In this document: positions 1 through 12,449 of the stretch, piece by piece
Layout: every line of letters begins with the position of its first letter
How positions within the stretch are numbered: position 1 is the first letter of the stretch
NCBI GenBank assembly: GCA_963718315.1
Contig: CAVQZC010000006.1
Span: forward strand, 186,001-250,000
DNA: 64,000 nucleotides
Source of the DNA: CAVQZC01 sp963718315
Lineage (GTDB): Bacteria > Actinomycetota > Thermoleophilia > Gaiellales > JAICJC01
Direction of reading: 5' to 3'
Notes under the pieces: model-generated
What the model was told of the DNA's origin: nothing
Database searches by the model: none
The model's input: the letters and a program-made list of their open reading frames with translations, nothing else
Position numbers and translations under genes: made by a program

Positions 1-442
1 AGCTCAAGACGACCATCGAGGAGCTCGAGACCATCAAGCGTCGCGAGGTGGCCGAGCGCATCACGCGAGGCCCGCGAGTTCGGCGACATCTCCGAGAACT
101 CGGAGTACGACGACGCCAAGAACGAGCAGGCCCTGCTCGAGATCGCGCATCGCGCGGCTCAAGGAGCAGCTGCGCGGCGCTCGCGTGATCGACACCTCGC
201 GACATCCCCAAGGACGTCGTCTCGATCGGCTCGAAGGTCAAGGTCAAGTATCTGGACGACGGCGACACCGACGAGTACGAGATCGTCGGTTCGGCCGAGG
301 CCGACCCCTCCAACAAGCGGCTCTCCAACGAGTCGCCGGTCGGGCGCGCCGTGCTCGGCCACAAGAAGGGCGACGTCGTCGAGGTGGCCGCGCCGGCGGG
401 CTCGATGCAAGCCTGCAGATCATGACCATCAAGGCTGCGTAG
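1..442 (+). CDS. greA: Transcription elongation factor GreA, 5' truncated by the window edge
   Basis: GreA rescues backtracked RNA polymerase by stimulating cleavage of the nascent transcript. The visible part has the N-terminal coiled coil (the FGDISENSEYDDAK segment with the acidic tip) and the C-terminal globular domain ending in GRAVLGHKKGDVVEV, both diagnostic of GreA/GreB. The start lies upstream of base 1. The reading frame breaks near 65 (a CG contraction), 147 and 200 (one-base insertions) and 405, yet the family sequence continues in the next frame each time, so sequence error is more likely than decay. It lies 32 nt upstream of lysS in the same direction, the usual actinobacterial order. 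Confidence 0.9.
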   Translation, partial: AQDDHRGARDHQASRGGRAHHARPASSATSPRTRSTTTPRTSRPCSRSRIARLKEQLRGARVIDTSRHPQGRRLDRLEGQGQVSGRRRHRRVRDRRFGRGRPLQQAALQRVAGRARRARPQEGRRRRGGRAGGLDASLQIMTIKAA

Positions 443-474
443 CCTGTCTGACGCGACGTAGACTGCGCGTCGCC

Positions 475-1934
475 ATGAGCGAGCGCGGGAGACACCGAGC
501 AGCAGATTCGCGACGACCGGCTGGCCAAGGTCGAGGCCATCCGCTCGGGCGGCGTGGACCCGTACCCGGCCAGCTTCGAGTCGCGGACGTTCGCGGCCGA
601 CGTGCGGAGCCGCTTCGGGCCCTCGAACCGGGCACCGACACGGGCGAGCGGGTGCGCTGGCCGGCCGCGTGATGGGCCGCCGCGGTCATGGCAAGGCGCA
701 GTTCCTCGACCTGGTCGACGCATCGGGCCAGATCCAGCTGCACGCGACGGTCGACGCGCACGCCCGAGCGCTACGGGCAGTTCGGCGAGCTCGACCTCGG
801 TGACGTGATCGGCGTCGAGGGCGAGGTCTTCCAGAGCCGTCGCGGCGAGCTGACGGTGCGGGTCGCCTTCTGGGAGCTGCTGGCCAAGTGCCTGCGGCCG
901 CTGCCCGACAAGTGGCACGGCCTGACCGACACCGAGCTCCGCTACCGCCACCGCTACGTCGACCTGATCACCAGTGAGGAGTCGCGCGCCGACGCGATCG
1001 CGCGCGTCACGCGCGATCACCGCCATCCGCGCCACGCTCGACGAGGAGGGCTTCGTCGAGGTCGAGACGCCGGTCCTGCAGCCGCTCTACGGCGGCGGCG
1101 CGGCCAAGCCGTTCACCACCCACCAGCAACGAGATCGATCGCGACCTCTACCTGCGGATCGCCGACCGAGCTCTACCTGAAGCGGCTGATCGTCGGTGGG
1201 ATCGAGCGCGTGTTCGAGCTGGGCAAGGACTTCCGCAACGAGTCGGTCAGCTTCAAGCACAGCCCCGAGTTCACGATGGTCGAGTGGTACCAGGCCTACG
1301 CCGACTACCGCGACGGGATGGCGCTGGTCGAAAAGGTGGTCGCAGCTGCCGGCGCGGCCGTGGAGCACTGAGCTCGACCTGTCACCGCCGTGGCCGCGGC
1401 GGACGCTGCGCCAGGCGATCATCGACGAGGCGGGCATCGACCCGCTGGCCGACCGCGACCGCGACCGGCTGGTGGCGTTCATGCGGGAGCAGGGGATGGA
1501 CACCTCCGGCGACCACACCTGGGCGCAGGCGGTCGACCACCTGCTCGCACACTTCGTCGAGGCCCGCACCACCTCGCCGCGTGTTCATCGTCGACTACCC
1601 GGTGGAGCTGTCGCCGTTCTCCAAGCGCAAGGCCGACGACCCGACGCTGGTCGAGCGGTTCGAGCCCCTCTGCAGCGGGATGGAGCTGGGGAACGGCTAC
1701 AGCGAGCTGAACGATCCCGTCGAGCAGCGCATGCGCTTCGAGGAGCAGATGCGGGCGGCGGCAGCGGGCGACGAGGAGACGCAGCCGATGGACGAGGACT
1801 TCCTGCTGGCGCTCGAGTACGGCATGCCGCCCACGGCGGGAGTCGGCATCGGCATCGACCGCCTGATGATGGTGCTGCTGAACAAGCCGACGATCCGCGA
1901 AGTGATCCTGTTCCCGCTGCTCCGCGAGCGGTGA
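475..1934 (+). CDS. lysS: Lysyl-tRNA synthetase, class II (frameshifted in this sequence)
   Basis: Charges tRNA-Lys with lysine using ATP in the cytosol. The restored protein is about 485 residues, normal for bacterial LysRS. It has the N-terminal OB-fold anticodon domain (GRVMGRRGHGKAQFLDL), class II motif 1 around the ETPVLQPLYGGGAAKPF segment, motif 2 (FELGKDFRNE, followed by HSPEFTMVEWY), and C-terminal motif 3 (GVGIGIDRLMM). The ATG at 475 is the first in-frame start after greA. At least eight small indels (near 490, 620, 655, 755, 1010, 1128, 1163, 1365 and 1570) move the frame. All family motifs are still present in order, so a functional gene with sequence errors is the best reading. 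It converges on the methyltransferase remnant at 1938. Confidence 0.92.
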
Positions 1935-1937
1935 GGC

Positions 1938-2528
1938 TCAGGGTTTGCAGGCGAGGATGACCTCGGTGTCGCCGGGCCAGTCCCAGAACACTCCGTCGCG
2001 AGATCGCGACGCCAGCAGCTCCCGTACCTCGGCCGCGAAGTCTTCCGCGCGATCGCCGAACAGGTGCGGCGCCGCGTACGACATCGAGAGGTAACCGGAC
2101 AGGACGCTCTCGGTATCGCGGAGGAGATCCGGTACGCCGGGGGCGAAGAGTGCCTGCGGCGCACCGAACCGGGACTGGCGAAGGACGTCCTCGAACCTGT
2201 GGGTTCGCACCGGCGCGGTGCCCTGGCCGGCGCGGCGGGTCGGTCCCAGGTACTGCTCGACCAGGGCCTGGATCTCCTCGTGCGGGATCGGCGGCGGCCC
2301 GGGGCGCGGCGGCCCGGCGGTACGGGCCGTCCCTCGACGGTATGGGCGATCAGGGCCAGGCCGCCGCCCGGCTCCAGCGCGTCGTACACCGCCTCGGCGA
2401 CCTGTACCTCGTCCGTCCAGTGGAATGACAGGCCGAAGGTGACGGCCCGGTACGGCCCTGGCGCCGCCTCGGGGATGTCCTCGGCCATCGCCTCGACCCG
2501 GCGAACGTTCCCGACAAGGGGCCGCGCT
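1938..2528 (-). pseudogene. N-terminally truncated class I SAM-dependent methyltransferase remnant
   Basis: The minus strand carries the middle and C-terminal parts of a class I methyltransferase: a RRVEAMAEDIP segment (the usual post-II acidic loop), an AVTFGLSFHWTD segment (motif IV region) and a LEPGGGLALI segment (motif V), ending in GDTEVILACKP. The N-terminal half with the SAM-binding GxGxG motif I is missing: upstream of about 2528 the strand enters an unrelated 86-codon frame. One internal frame change lies between about 2200 and 2330. Missing motif I means it probably cannot bind SAM. It could be a decayed gene or the result of a deletion in the assembly. The substrate cannot be told. 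Confidence 0.6.
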
Positions 2529-2786
2529 CTAGACGGCGGTGACCTTGACCGCCTCGTCCTCGCCGGGCAGGCCGTAGAGGCCGTGGGCGGGGTCGTAGCC
2601 GACCGTGTCCAGGTCGCCTGTCTCGTCGCTCGGGGTGAGCGCGAGCGCGGCCGCCTCGGACTCGCCGTGAGCCTCCACCTCCTCCACCTCGCCGGTCGGG
2701 ACGTAGGCGTACCCGAGAGGCGCGTCGGACGACTCGAGAGCGCGGAAATGCTCGACTCGGAAGCGCACGCAGACATCCTGACTCAT
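2529..2786 (-). CDS. Small acidic hypothetical protein, 85 aa
   Basis: A short frame starting at ATG 2786 (MSQDVCVRFRVEHF) and ending at TAG 2529. The protein is acidic, has no membrane segment or signal peptide, and has codon use typical of the window. I do not recognise a family. A longer start at 2852 is possible but has no better ribosome-binding site. It abuts the methyltransferase remnant on the same strand, so the two may once have been one transcription unit. It could also be a chance frame, although the balanced, non-repetitive composition argues for coding. Confidence 0.4.
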   Translation of the reverse strand: MSQDVCVRFRVEHFRALESSDAPLGYAYVPTGEVEEVEAHGESEAAALALTPSDETGDLDTVGYDPAHGLYGLPGEDEAVKVTAV

Positions 2787-3021
2787 CCGGCCGCGGATTA
2801 CCACCGCATAACCCCTCAAGGTGGGAGTCCGAAGCGCCGAATACTCGGCCACGATCCACCGACAGGCGGCACGAGGGGCCAGAAAGCCGGGTGCTATAGT
2901 TGTTTCGGTCTACTCCCCGACACCGGACTGTCACCCCGCCGTGAGGCAGGGCAGGTTGACAGGCCGGCCCGAGGCATTCATCCGGATAGGTTTTCCGAGC
3001 GAGGAAGGAAGGGGCACGAGG
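2787..3021 (+). promoter_or_regulatory. Intergenic leader of clpC with possible promoter elements
   Basis: A 235-nt gap between the divergent small gene and clpC. A -10-like TATAGT lies at 2895-2900 without a clear -35 partner, and a TTGACA at 2956-2961 lacks a -10 at the right spacing. A strong purine-rich ribosome-binding site (GAGGAAGGAAGGGG, about 3000-3013) precedes the clpC ATG. I see no convincing ClgR or CtsR operator. Confidence 0.35.
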
Positions 3022-5582
<2,561 letters not shown>

Positions 5583-5607
5583 TACCCACGCTCTACCCCG
5601 AAGCCGG

Positions 5608-5641
5608 GACCCCGGTGGCGCCACACGGAGCCGCCGGGGTC
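5608..5641 (+). terminator. GC-rich hairpin downstream of clpC
   Basis: GACCCCGGTGGC (5608-5619) pairs with GCCGCCGGGGTC (5630-5641), giving a 12-bp stem with one G-U wobble and a 10-nt loop, 26 nt after the clpC stop. There is no T-run, as is common for actinobacterial intrinsic terminators. Confidence 0.6.
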
Positions 5642-5672
5642 GCCCGGTTCCCCCGGTAGCATTGGCGGTCTG

Positions 5673-6476
5673 ATGGTCGCCAGACGTCACCGCACCGCTT
5701 CTATTTCCGAGATCGGCCCCGTTCGTGAGGACTACGGGCCTGACTGGCATTCGGTCCGCCATCACCTGGGCATCACCGGGTTCGGCATCAACGTGCAGGA
5801 TGCGGATGCCGGGCAGACGGCCATCGAGGGTCACTCCGAGCAGGCGACCGGCGACGAGGAGCTGTACGTCGTGGTCGCGGGTGCGATCGAGCTCGTCGTC
5901 GACCAGGAGAGCGTCGAGCTGCACGAGGGCTGGGCGGCGGTCGTCGAGCCGGCGGCCTACCGCTCTGCCACCGCGCTGCAAGACGGCACCCGGGTGGTGT
6001 TCGTGGGCGGCCGGCCGGGAGCGGCCTACCAGGCTCCGGACTGGGATCGCTCGGGCGGCGTCGATCCCGACCACAGCGGCGATGCGCCCCGCGAAGGGGC
6101 GCCCCGGGCCTATGTGGCGGCGGACGTACGCACGATGGGGTCGGCGTGGTCGGATGGCCCCCCGGGCTGGCGATCGGTGCGGCGCGAGATGGGGATCACC
6201 TCGTTCGGCACCAGCGCGGTGACCGCGACCGCGGGCGAGACCGCGATCGACGAGCATGACGAGACCGACTCGGGCCACGAGGAGCTGTACCTGGTCGCGG
6301 CTGGATCCGCCGACTTCCTGGTCGACGGGGATCACTTCACACTGGCCGGCGGCGACATGGTGGTCGTGCCGCCCGAGGTGAGCCGCTCGGCGGTTGCCAC
6401 CGCTGACGACACGCTGATCTACTCGTTCGGGGCTGCCCCGGGCAAGCCCTATGAGATGGGGTGGGGCGGCGCGTGA
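5673..6476 (+). CDS. Tandem-cupin domain protein
   Basis: A 267-residue protein made of two homologous halves (about 10-130 and 145-265). Each has the cupin signature of a DEELYVVVAG / HEELYLVAAG strand followed by a later V-P-P turn and a strand ending before the next half. The second half has an EHDETDSGHEELY metal-site-like cluster, while the first has EGHSEQATGDEELY, so metal ligands are only partly kept. There is no signal peptide. The TGA overlaps the GTG of the downstream RpiR-type regulator by 4 nt, so the two are co-translated, which suggests the regulator and cupin sense or process the same small molecule. The enzymatic or binding role is unknown. Confidence 0.75.
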   Translation: MVARRHRTASISEIGPVREDYGPDWHSVRHHLGITGFGINVQDADAGQTAIEGHSEQATGDEELYVVVAGAIELVVDQESVELHEGWAAVVEPAAYRSATALQDGTRVVFVGGRPGAAYQAPDWDRSGGVDPDHSGDAPREGAPRAYVAADVRTMGSAWSDGPPGWRSVRREMGITSFGTSAVTATAGETAIDEHDETDSGHEELYLVAAGSADFLVDGDHFTLAGGDMVVVPPEVSRSAVATADDTLIYSFGAAPGKPYEMGWGGA

Positions 6477-7312
6477 GCGCCGACGTCGCCGCCCAGATCC
6501 GCGCCCACCTCGACCAGCTCTCGCCAAACGATCGCCGGATTGCCCGGCAGCTCCTCGACAACTACTCCCAGGCGCCGTTCGAGACGGCCGAGTCGCTGGC
6601 GGCGCAGTGCCGGCGTCAGCAAGGCGGCGGTCGTCCGGTTCGCGGTGCGGGTCGGGTTCGGCGGCTTCGGCGAGCTGCACGAGGCACTGCGCGCCGAGGC
6701 GGTCGACCGGCTGTCCGGCGTGCGGTCGATGGCGCCGGCCGCCGCTGAGGGTGTGCTGCCGCGCTGGATCGAGCGCGCACAGTCCGACCTGTCAGCGCTG
6801 GCGGCAGGCGTGGACACGGCGGCCTTCGCCTCGGCGGTCGCCCTGCTCCGGCGGGGAAACGGCAAGATCGGGATCTTCGGCCACCGCAAGTCGGCGGCGC
6901 TGGCCGAGTACGCGTACTACCTGCTGAACCCGCTGCTCTCGAACGTGTGGCCGATCGCCGCCGGCGAGCCTGCGATCGCCGACCAGCTGATCGACCTGGA
7001 GCCGCGCGACCGCCTGCTCGCGTTCACGTTTCGCCGGTACGCCAAGGTCACCGCCGAGGTGGTGCGCTCCTTCCACGAGGTCGGAGCCCCGGTCGTCCTG
7101 ATCACCGACGACCCGCTGGCGCCGGCCTCCGGCCTGGCGACGCACGTGCTCGTCTGCCCGCCCGCCGAGCGCGGGCGAGTTCGACTCCTCCGCGTCGGGG
7201 CTCGTGCTGCTGGAGGCGCTGGCCGCCGAGATCGCGGTGCGCGCAGGGCCGCTCTACCGGGCGCCGGCTCGATGCCGCCGAGCAGCTCTGGAAGCAGTTC
7301 GGGACGTACTGA
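6473..7312 (+). CDS. MurR/RpiR-family transcriptional regulator (HTH plus SIS domain)
   Basis: A regulator of about 280 residues with an N-terminal HTH_6 domain (NDRRIARQLLDNY, then ESLAAQCGVSKAAVVRFAVRVGFGGFGEL) and a C-terminal SIS sugar-phosphate-binding domain (about 120-250, with IGIFGHRKSAALAEYAYYLL and VVLITDDPLAPAS). Family members usually repress or activate sugar or amino-sugar genes in response to phosphosugars. Frame breaks near 6610 (inside the HTH) and 7175 are restored by single indels. The GTG start overlaps the cupin stop. No ligand can be assigned from sequence. Confidence 0.8.
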
Positions 7313-7313
7313 C

Positions 7314-7682
7314 GTGTTCATCTGGCGCGGTCTGAAGCTGGTCGTCTTCCTGATCGGGCTGGGCACCATCTGGCTGCTCCTTGCGCCCGGGGTCGCCGGT
7401 TTCCTTGGTTGGGCGCTGCCCTATCCGACACGGCTTCCGAGCACCGTCCATTTTCGGGGGCGCGACTACATCTCGCCCACCGGTTGCCTCGCGCGCCAAC
7501 AGACCCCGCTGCGGGGCGGCGCCGCCGAGCGAATCGGCTCGGTGCCCATGCTGTTCGGGTCGTCCCTCCCGATCCTGGAGCGACGAACGCGGGCCGCGCC
7601 GGCCAACGTTCCCGAGGTCGGGATCATCGTGCTGCGGAGCCCCGGCTGCTACGTCACCTACGGGCTGAGCGGCGGCCCCTAG
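7314..7682 (+). CDS. Small membrane-anchored hypothetical protein, 122 aa
   Basis: Starts at GTG 7314, one base after the regulator's stop. Residues 7-30 form one hydrophobic segment (LVVFLIGLGTIWLLLAPGVA), followed by a likely extracytoplasmic domain of about 90 residues with two cysteines (SPTGCLARQ and RSPGCYVTYG) that could form a disulfide. No family is recognised. It is probably in the same transcript as the cupin and RpiR genes. Confidence 0.5.
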   Translation: MFIWRGLKLVVFLIGLGTIWLLLAPGVAGFLGWALPYPTRLPSTVHFRGRDYISPTGCLARQQTPLRGGAAERIGSVPMLFGSSLPILERRTRAAPANVPEVGIIVLRSPGCYVTYGLSGGP

Positions 7683-7704
7683 TCCGGTCTGTCGGTCGGC
7701 TGCT

Positions 7705-7756
7705 AGTGAATCAAATGTTTCGACTACTTGACACGATACGATCCATCTGATTCACT
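7705..7756 (+). promoter_or_regulatory. Long-spaced inverted repeat around a TTGACA, upstream of gltB
   Basis: AGTGAATCAAATG (7705-7717) and CATCTGATTCACT (7744-7756) are inverted repeats matching at 12 of 13 positions and separated by 26 bp. A consensus -35 TTGACA (7728-7733) and a -10-like TACGAT (7737-7742) lie between the arms. The element ends 6 nt before the gltB ATG, and the local base composition is much richer in A+T than the flanks. It reads as an operator controlling gltB; the binding protein is unknown. Confidence 0.55.
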
Positions 7757-7762
7757 TCCAAG

Positions 7763-10700
7763 ATGGATCGGCGATCCCTGCCCGAGCACGACTCCTGCGC
7801 GCTGGCCGCCGTGGTCGCGCGCGACGGCCGTGCGTCGCGCTGGCCGCTGCGACACGCGCTCGGGGCGCTGGAGCGGATGGCGCATCGCGCCGGTGCGGTC
7901 GACGGTGAGGGCGACGGCTGCGGCGTCCAGGTCGACATCCCGCGCCGCCTGTGGGCCGACCGGCTGCGGTCGGAGGTGCCCTACTCGTCGCACTTCGCCG
8001 TCGCACACCTGGCAGGGGGTGACCCCGAGCGGGCGCTGATCGCTGCCGGCCTCGAGCCGATCGCGCTGATCGAGCAGGACGTCGACGGCTCGGCGCTGGG
8101 CGAGCAGGGGCGGGACGGAACGCCGGAGCTGTAGCAGGCGGCGCTGCTCGTCGGCGAGAACGAGGATCTGCTCTGCCGCCTGGATGCGGATCGAGGCGGC
8201 CGGCGTGCACGTCGCCTCGCTGTCGCGGTCGAGCGCGGTGTACAAGGCGCTGTCCGGCGACCGACCGCCTGCCGCCGTTTGCCGGCGACCTCAGCCATCC
8301 GCTGTTCGCGACCCGGGCTGGCGGTGGCCCACAGCCGGTACTCCACCAACACGCTGCCGGCCTTCGAGCGGGTGCAGCCGTTCGGGCGGATCGCACACAA
8401 CGGCGAGATCAACACCATCCGCCGGCTGCGGCTGGAGCTGCCGTCTCTGGGCGCCGAGCCGATCCCGGGCGCCAGCGACACCCAGGACCTCGACCTGCTG
8501 GTGGCGGTGCTGCTGCGACCGCGGCATCCCGCTGGAGGAGGTGCTGGCGATGCTGCTGCCGCCGGTTGCGGCCGGAGTCGGCGCTCGACCGCTACCACCG
8601 CGCCGTGCGCCGGCCCGCTCGCGCAGGGGCCCGGCCGCGCTGATCGTCCGCGAGCGGCGATCGCCTGGTGGGCATGGTCGACCGGCTGGGGCTGCGGCCG
8701 CTGTGGCGGCTGTCGACGCCCGGCGAGCTGTGGCTGTCCTCCGAGCCGGGCGTCCTGCACGTCAGCGAGCTCGACGACGACCCTTCCGCGCTCGGGGCGG
8801 GCGAGCGCACCTGATCGATCTGCGCCGGCCGGCGGGCTTTTCCCAACCCTCCCTCTCCAGCCCGCTGGCCGGCGCGGCTCGCCGTTCCCGCTACCGGCGG
8901 GCGCGGCCCTCCCGGTGCCGCCCCGCCGCTGCCCACCCGGCCGCTCACGGCTGGACGCGGGACGACGTCAAGCTGGCCGAGGCGATGGCCGAGACCGGGC
9001 GAGGAGCCGATCGGGTCGCTCGGCTACGACGGTCCGCTGGCGGCGCTCGCGCCGGGAGCCAGCGTGTCCGACCACTTCAAGGAAGAGGTCGCGGTCGTCA
9101 CCAACCCGGCGATCGACCGCGACCGCGAGCGCGAGCTGTTCTCGCTGGAGGTGGTCGCGGGACGACGACCCAACCCCGGCCGGCCCGCGCGCATGTGGCG
9201 CCTGCGCTCGCCGCTGCTGCGACTCCAGGTACGGCCTGCCCTGGCACCGGCTGGCGCATCGCCGACGGGGTCGAGCACCGGGTGGCGCGAGGCCGTTCGC
9301 CAGCGGCGCCGAGCTGGTGCTGCTGGACGACCGCATGCTGGGCTCGGACGGGATCGATCCGCACCTGGCGCTGGCCCGGTGCATGCGCCGGCTGCGCGAG
9401 CGAGCGCCTCGACCGGCACGCGTCGCTGGCGACTGGCCTCCGGCGCGATCCGCAACCTCCACGACATCGCGCTTCGCGCTCGGCATCGGGGCGGTGGCCG
9501 TCGAGCCCCACGCGATGTGCGCGCGTCGCCGGCGCCGCGCGCTATCGACCAGCTCTGCGAGGCACTGGAGGCAGGACTGGAGAAGGTGCTCTCGACGATG
9601 GGCACGCACGAGCTGGCGGGCTGCGGGCCGGCGTTCGTCTCGGTCGGGCTGCACGCCGGGCATCGCCGCCGAGTTCCCGTGCCCGGCGCTGCTGCCGGGG
9701 TCGGACGAGACGCCGGCCCGGGTGCAGGTGCGAGAGCGGCCGGCCCAGGTGTTCCGGATGGCGCCCAAGCTGTGGAAGGCCGCCGGCGGGGTGGCCGACG
9801 GGCGAGACGACCTACGCGGAGTTCGCCACCCTCGCCGCCGAGCTCGAGGCGGAGCAGCCGGTCGCGCTTCGCCACCTGCTCGAGCCCCGGGCCGGCGACC
9901 GTACCCGGCGCCGACCGAGGCCGTCGACCTGACGGTCGGCGACCATGCCCTGCCGTTCGTGATCAGCGCGATGTCCTTTGGCTCGCAGGGCGAGAGCGCG
10001 TTCCGCACGTACCTGGCCGCGGCGGCCCGGCTCGACATCATGGCGATGAACGGCGAGGGCGGCGAGCTGCCCGAGCTGATCGGCTGGAGCCCCCGCAACC
10101 GCGCCCAGCAGGTGGCCATCGGGCCGGTTCGGCGTGAACGCGCGCATGCTCGGCTCCTGCCGGATGATCGAGATCAAGATCGGCCAGGGCGCGAAGCCGG
10201 GTGAGGGAGGCCACCTGCCGGGGACGAAGGTCACCGCGCGCGTGGCCGCGGCCCGCTCGGCCAGCCCCGGCGTCGACCTGATCTCGCCGGCCAACAACCA
10301 CGACCTCTACTCGATCGAGGATCTGGCCCAGATCGTCGAGGAGCTGCGGGCGGCGAACCCGCTGGCCATGATCGGCGTCAAGATGCCGGTCACCTCCGGG
10401 TCGGCACGATCGCCGTGGGCATCGCCAAGGCCGGCGCCGACGTGATCACGCTCCGCGGCTACGACGGCGGCACCGGAGCCGCCCGCCGCCATGCGCTGCA
10501 GCACGCCGGGCTGCCCTCCGACCTGGGCGTCGATGCTGGCGCATCGCGGCGTTGTGCGAGAGCCGGGCTGCGCGGATGCGGTCGAGCTGTGGGCCGACGG
10601 CGGCATGCGCACCGCCGCCGACGTGCTGCAGGGTGATGCTGCTGGGCGCAAACCGGGTCGGGTTCGGGACGATGTCGATGGTGGCCCTGGGCTGCACGAT

Positions 10701-11878
10701 CTGCCGCGGCTGCCAGCTCGACTACCTGCCACGTCGGTATCGCGACCCAGATCGAGGATGCCGGGAGGCCGCCGAGCGCGGCGTCCGGCGCTTCCTGCCG
10801 GTCGACCCGTCGACGCCGGTGTCACGCTGCTCACCCGCTTCCTGGCCGAGACGGCTGCCGAGCTGCGCCGCGGCGTTGCCGCGCTGGGCGCGAGGCGGGC
10901 GCAGGAGCTGGTCGGCCGCAGCGACCTGCTGGTGCAGGCACGAGGACGTCGACCGGCTCGACCTGGGCCCGATGCTCGAGCCGGCGCGGCGCCAGCCGGC
11001 GCGGATTCCGGGTGCCCGGCGGCCCGATCTGACCCACGTGCTCGTCACCCGGGTGCGGGCGGCGCGGACGCAGGTGGTGCGCCTGCCGGCGGTCGCCAGC
11101 GGCGCGGACCGCGCCTTGCTGACGGCGCTCAGCCCGTATGCGATCGAGCCCGAGTTCGGCGGGCGCGAGGCAGCGCTGGAGATCGCTGCCGGCTCGGTGC
11201 CGGGAGCCGGGCTGGCGGCGTTTGCCGCCGCCGGGCTCACCGCCCGCGTGCGCGGCGGCGGCTCAGGACGGCACCGGCAAGGGAGCGTGCGGCGCTCGGG
11301 TGGTCGTGCTGAAGGCGCCGGACGCTCACGGGGTGCTGCGCGGCGGCAGCGTCGGCAAGGGCTTTGGGTACGGCGCCCAGGCGGGACTCCTGATCGCCCA
11401 GGGCGAGGCCGACGCCCGGGCCGGGATCCGCCTGTCGGGCGCCGACATGGTGTCGGCGGCGAGCCGTCGTGGCCGGTCGGCCAGCGGCCGACCGCGGCCG
11501 GGGCACAGATCAAGGGCTTCGCGTTCGAGTACATGACCGCGGGCACCGCCGTCGTGCTGGGAGACGTGGGGCCGTGGGCGTTCGCCGGCATGACCGGCGG
11601 CGTGGTCTTCGTGCGCCACGAGCCGGCACGGGGCCTTGACGAGGATGCGATCCGGGCGCGGTTTGCCTCCTCGGCGAAGGTCGAGCTGCAGGCCGTCGAC
11701 GAGCCCCTGGCCGGCCGGCTGGACGGGCTCCTCGCCGCCTACCAGGACGAGTTGCTGCTCGCCGGCCAGCACCGGGAGGCGTCGCGGGTCGCGCGGCCTG
11801 CGCCGGCGCGCGCGCTGGCACTTTCGCGCCGTCGTTCCGGTCGGCCTGCAGGCGGACCAGAGCGTGTCGACGGAGTAG
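7763..11878 (+). CDS. gltB: Glutamate synthase large subunit (heavily frameshifted in this sequence)
   Basis: Makes two glutamates from glutamine and 2-oxoglutarate. The restored protein is about 1370 residues, shorter than the usual ~1500. It has an N-terminal type II glutamine amidotransferase domain with the nucleophile Cys12 after a short propeptide (EHDSCALAA) and the SRYSTNT and HNGEINT motifs, a central domain, and an FMN/2-oxoglutarate domain (ISAMSFGSQGE, IKIGQGAKPGEGGHLPG). A 3Fe-4S site follows (CTICRGCQLDTC, near 10690-10735), then the C-terminal GXGXG beta-helix domain (GGSVGKGFGYGAQAGLLIAQG, TAGTAVVLGDVG). Twenty or more 1-2 nt indels interrupt it, yet each motif is intact. No gltD is in the window. 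The palindrome upstream is a likely control site. Confidence 0.9.
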
Positions 11879-11904
11879 CAGCGTGGTCCCTGTACCCTTG
11901 GGCG

Positions 11905-12432
11905 ATGGTCGGCTGGCCGTTCAGGGTGGCGCTGGGCGCGGTGCTGGCGGTGATCGCGATGTTCGTGCTGGTCAGCGTCGGCGGGGTGGCGCAGCGACCC
12001 GCGACCGCGGCTCCGCCCGGGCCTCCCGTGCCGGCGGTCCTGGTGCCGCCGTCGCCGTGTCCGAAGGGCGGCACCTTCGAGCCGGCGCAGGTGGGCCGCG
12101 ACAGCCTGGCGGCGGGAGTCGTTGCGCGTGCATTCGCTGCGGACTGGTTCGGGCACCGGCCGGCTGCTGCGATGGCGCTTGCCGACCCGGTGTTCGTCAA
12201 CGACGCTCGCCAGCATGCCGAGGGGCCGCGGCTGCCGATCGCCCACTACCTGGTCGAGCGCGTGCAGCCGCTCGTCGTCGGCCCCAACGGCGAGATTCCG
12301 CTCTACCGCTGCCGCCATGCAGTCGATCAAGCTGCTCTGGCAGTGGACGTGGTCAGGGCGGGGACGACGCTGGGCGCCACGATCTGGGTGGTCAAGCGGC
12401 CGCAGGGATTCAGGGTCTGGGCCGTTCGCTGA
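11905..12432 (+). CDS. Hypothetical membrane-anchored protein, 175 aa
   Basis: Starts at ATG 11905, 26 nt after gltB. One N-terminal hydrophobic segment (about residues 5-28) is followed by a Pro/Ala-rich stretch and an extracytoplasmic domain of about 130 residues with two cysteines (PSPCPKGG and LYRCRHAV). The domain has the length and alpha/beta composition of small NTF2-like secreted domains, but I see no diagnostic motif. It ends 17 nt before radA and is likely co-transcribed. Confidence 0.5.
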   Translation: MVGWPFRVALGAVLAVIAMFVLVSVGGVAQRPATAAPPGPPVPAVLVPPSPCPKGGTFEPAQVGRDSLAAGVVARAFAADWFGHRPAAAMALADPVFVNDARQHAEGPRLPIAHYLVERVQPLVVGPNGEIPLYRCRHAVDQAALAVDVVRAGTTLGATIWVVKRPQGFRVWAVR

Positions 12433-12449
12433 CCGCCCAAGCTGCGAGA

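Noticed and set aside
2956..2961. TTGACA upstream of clpC as a -35 element
   Set aside because: No -10 hexamer at 16-18 bp; the nearest TAGGTT is 25 bp away.
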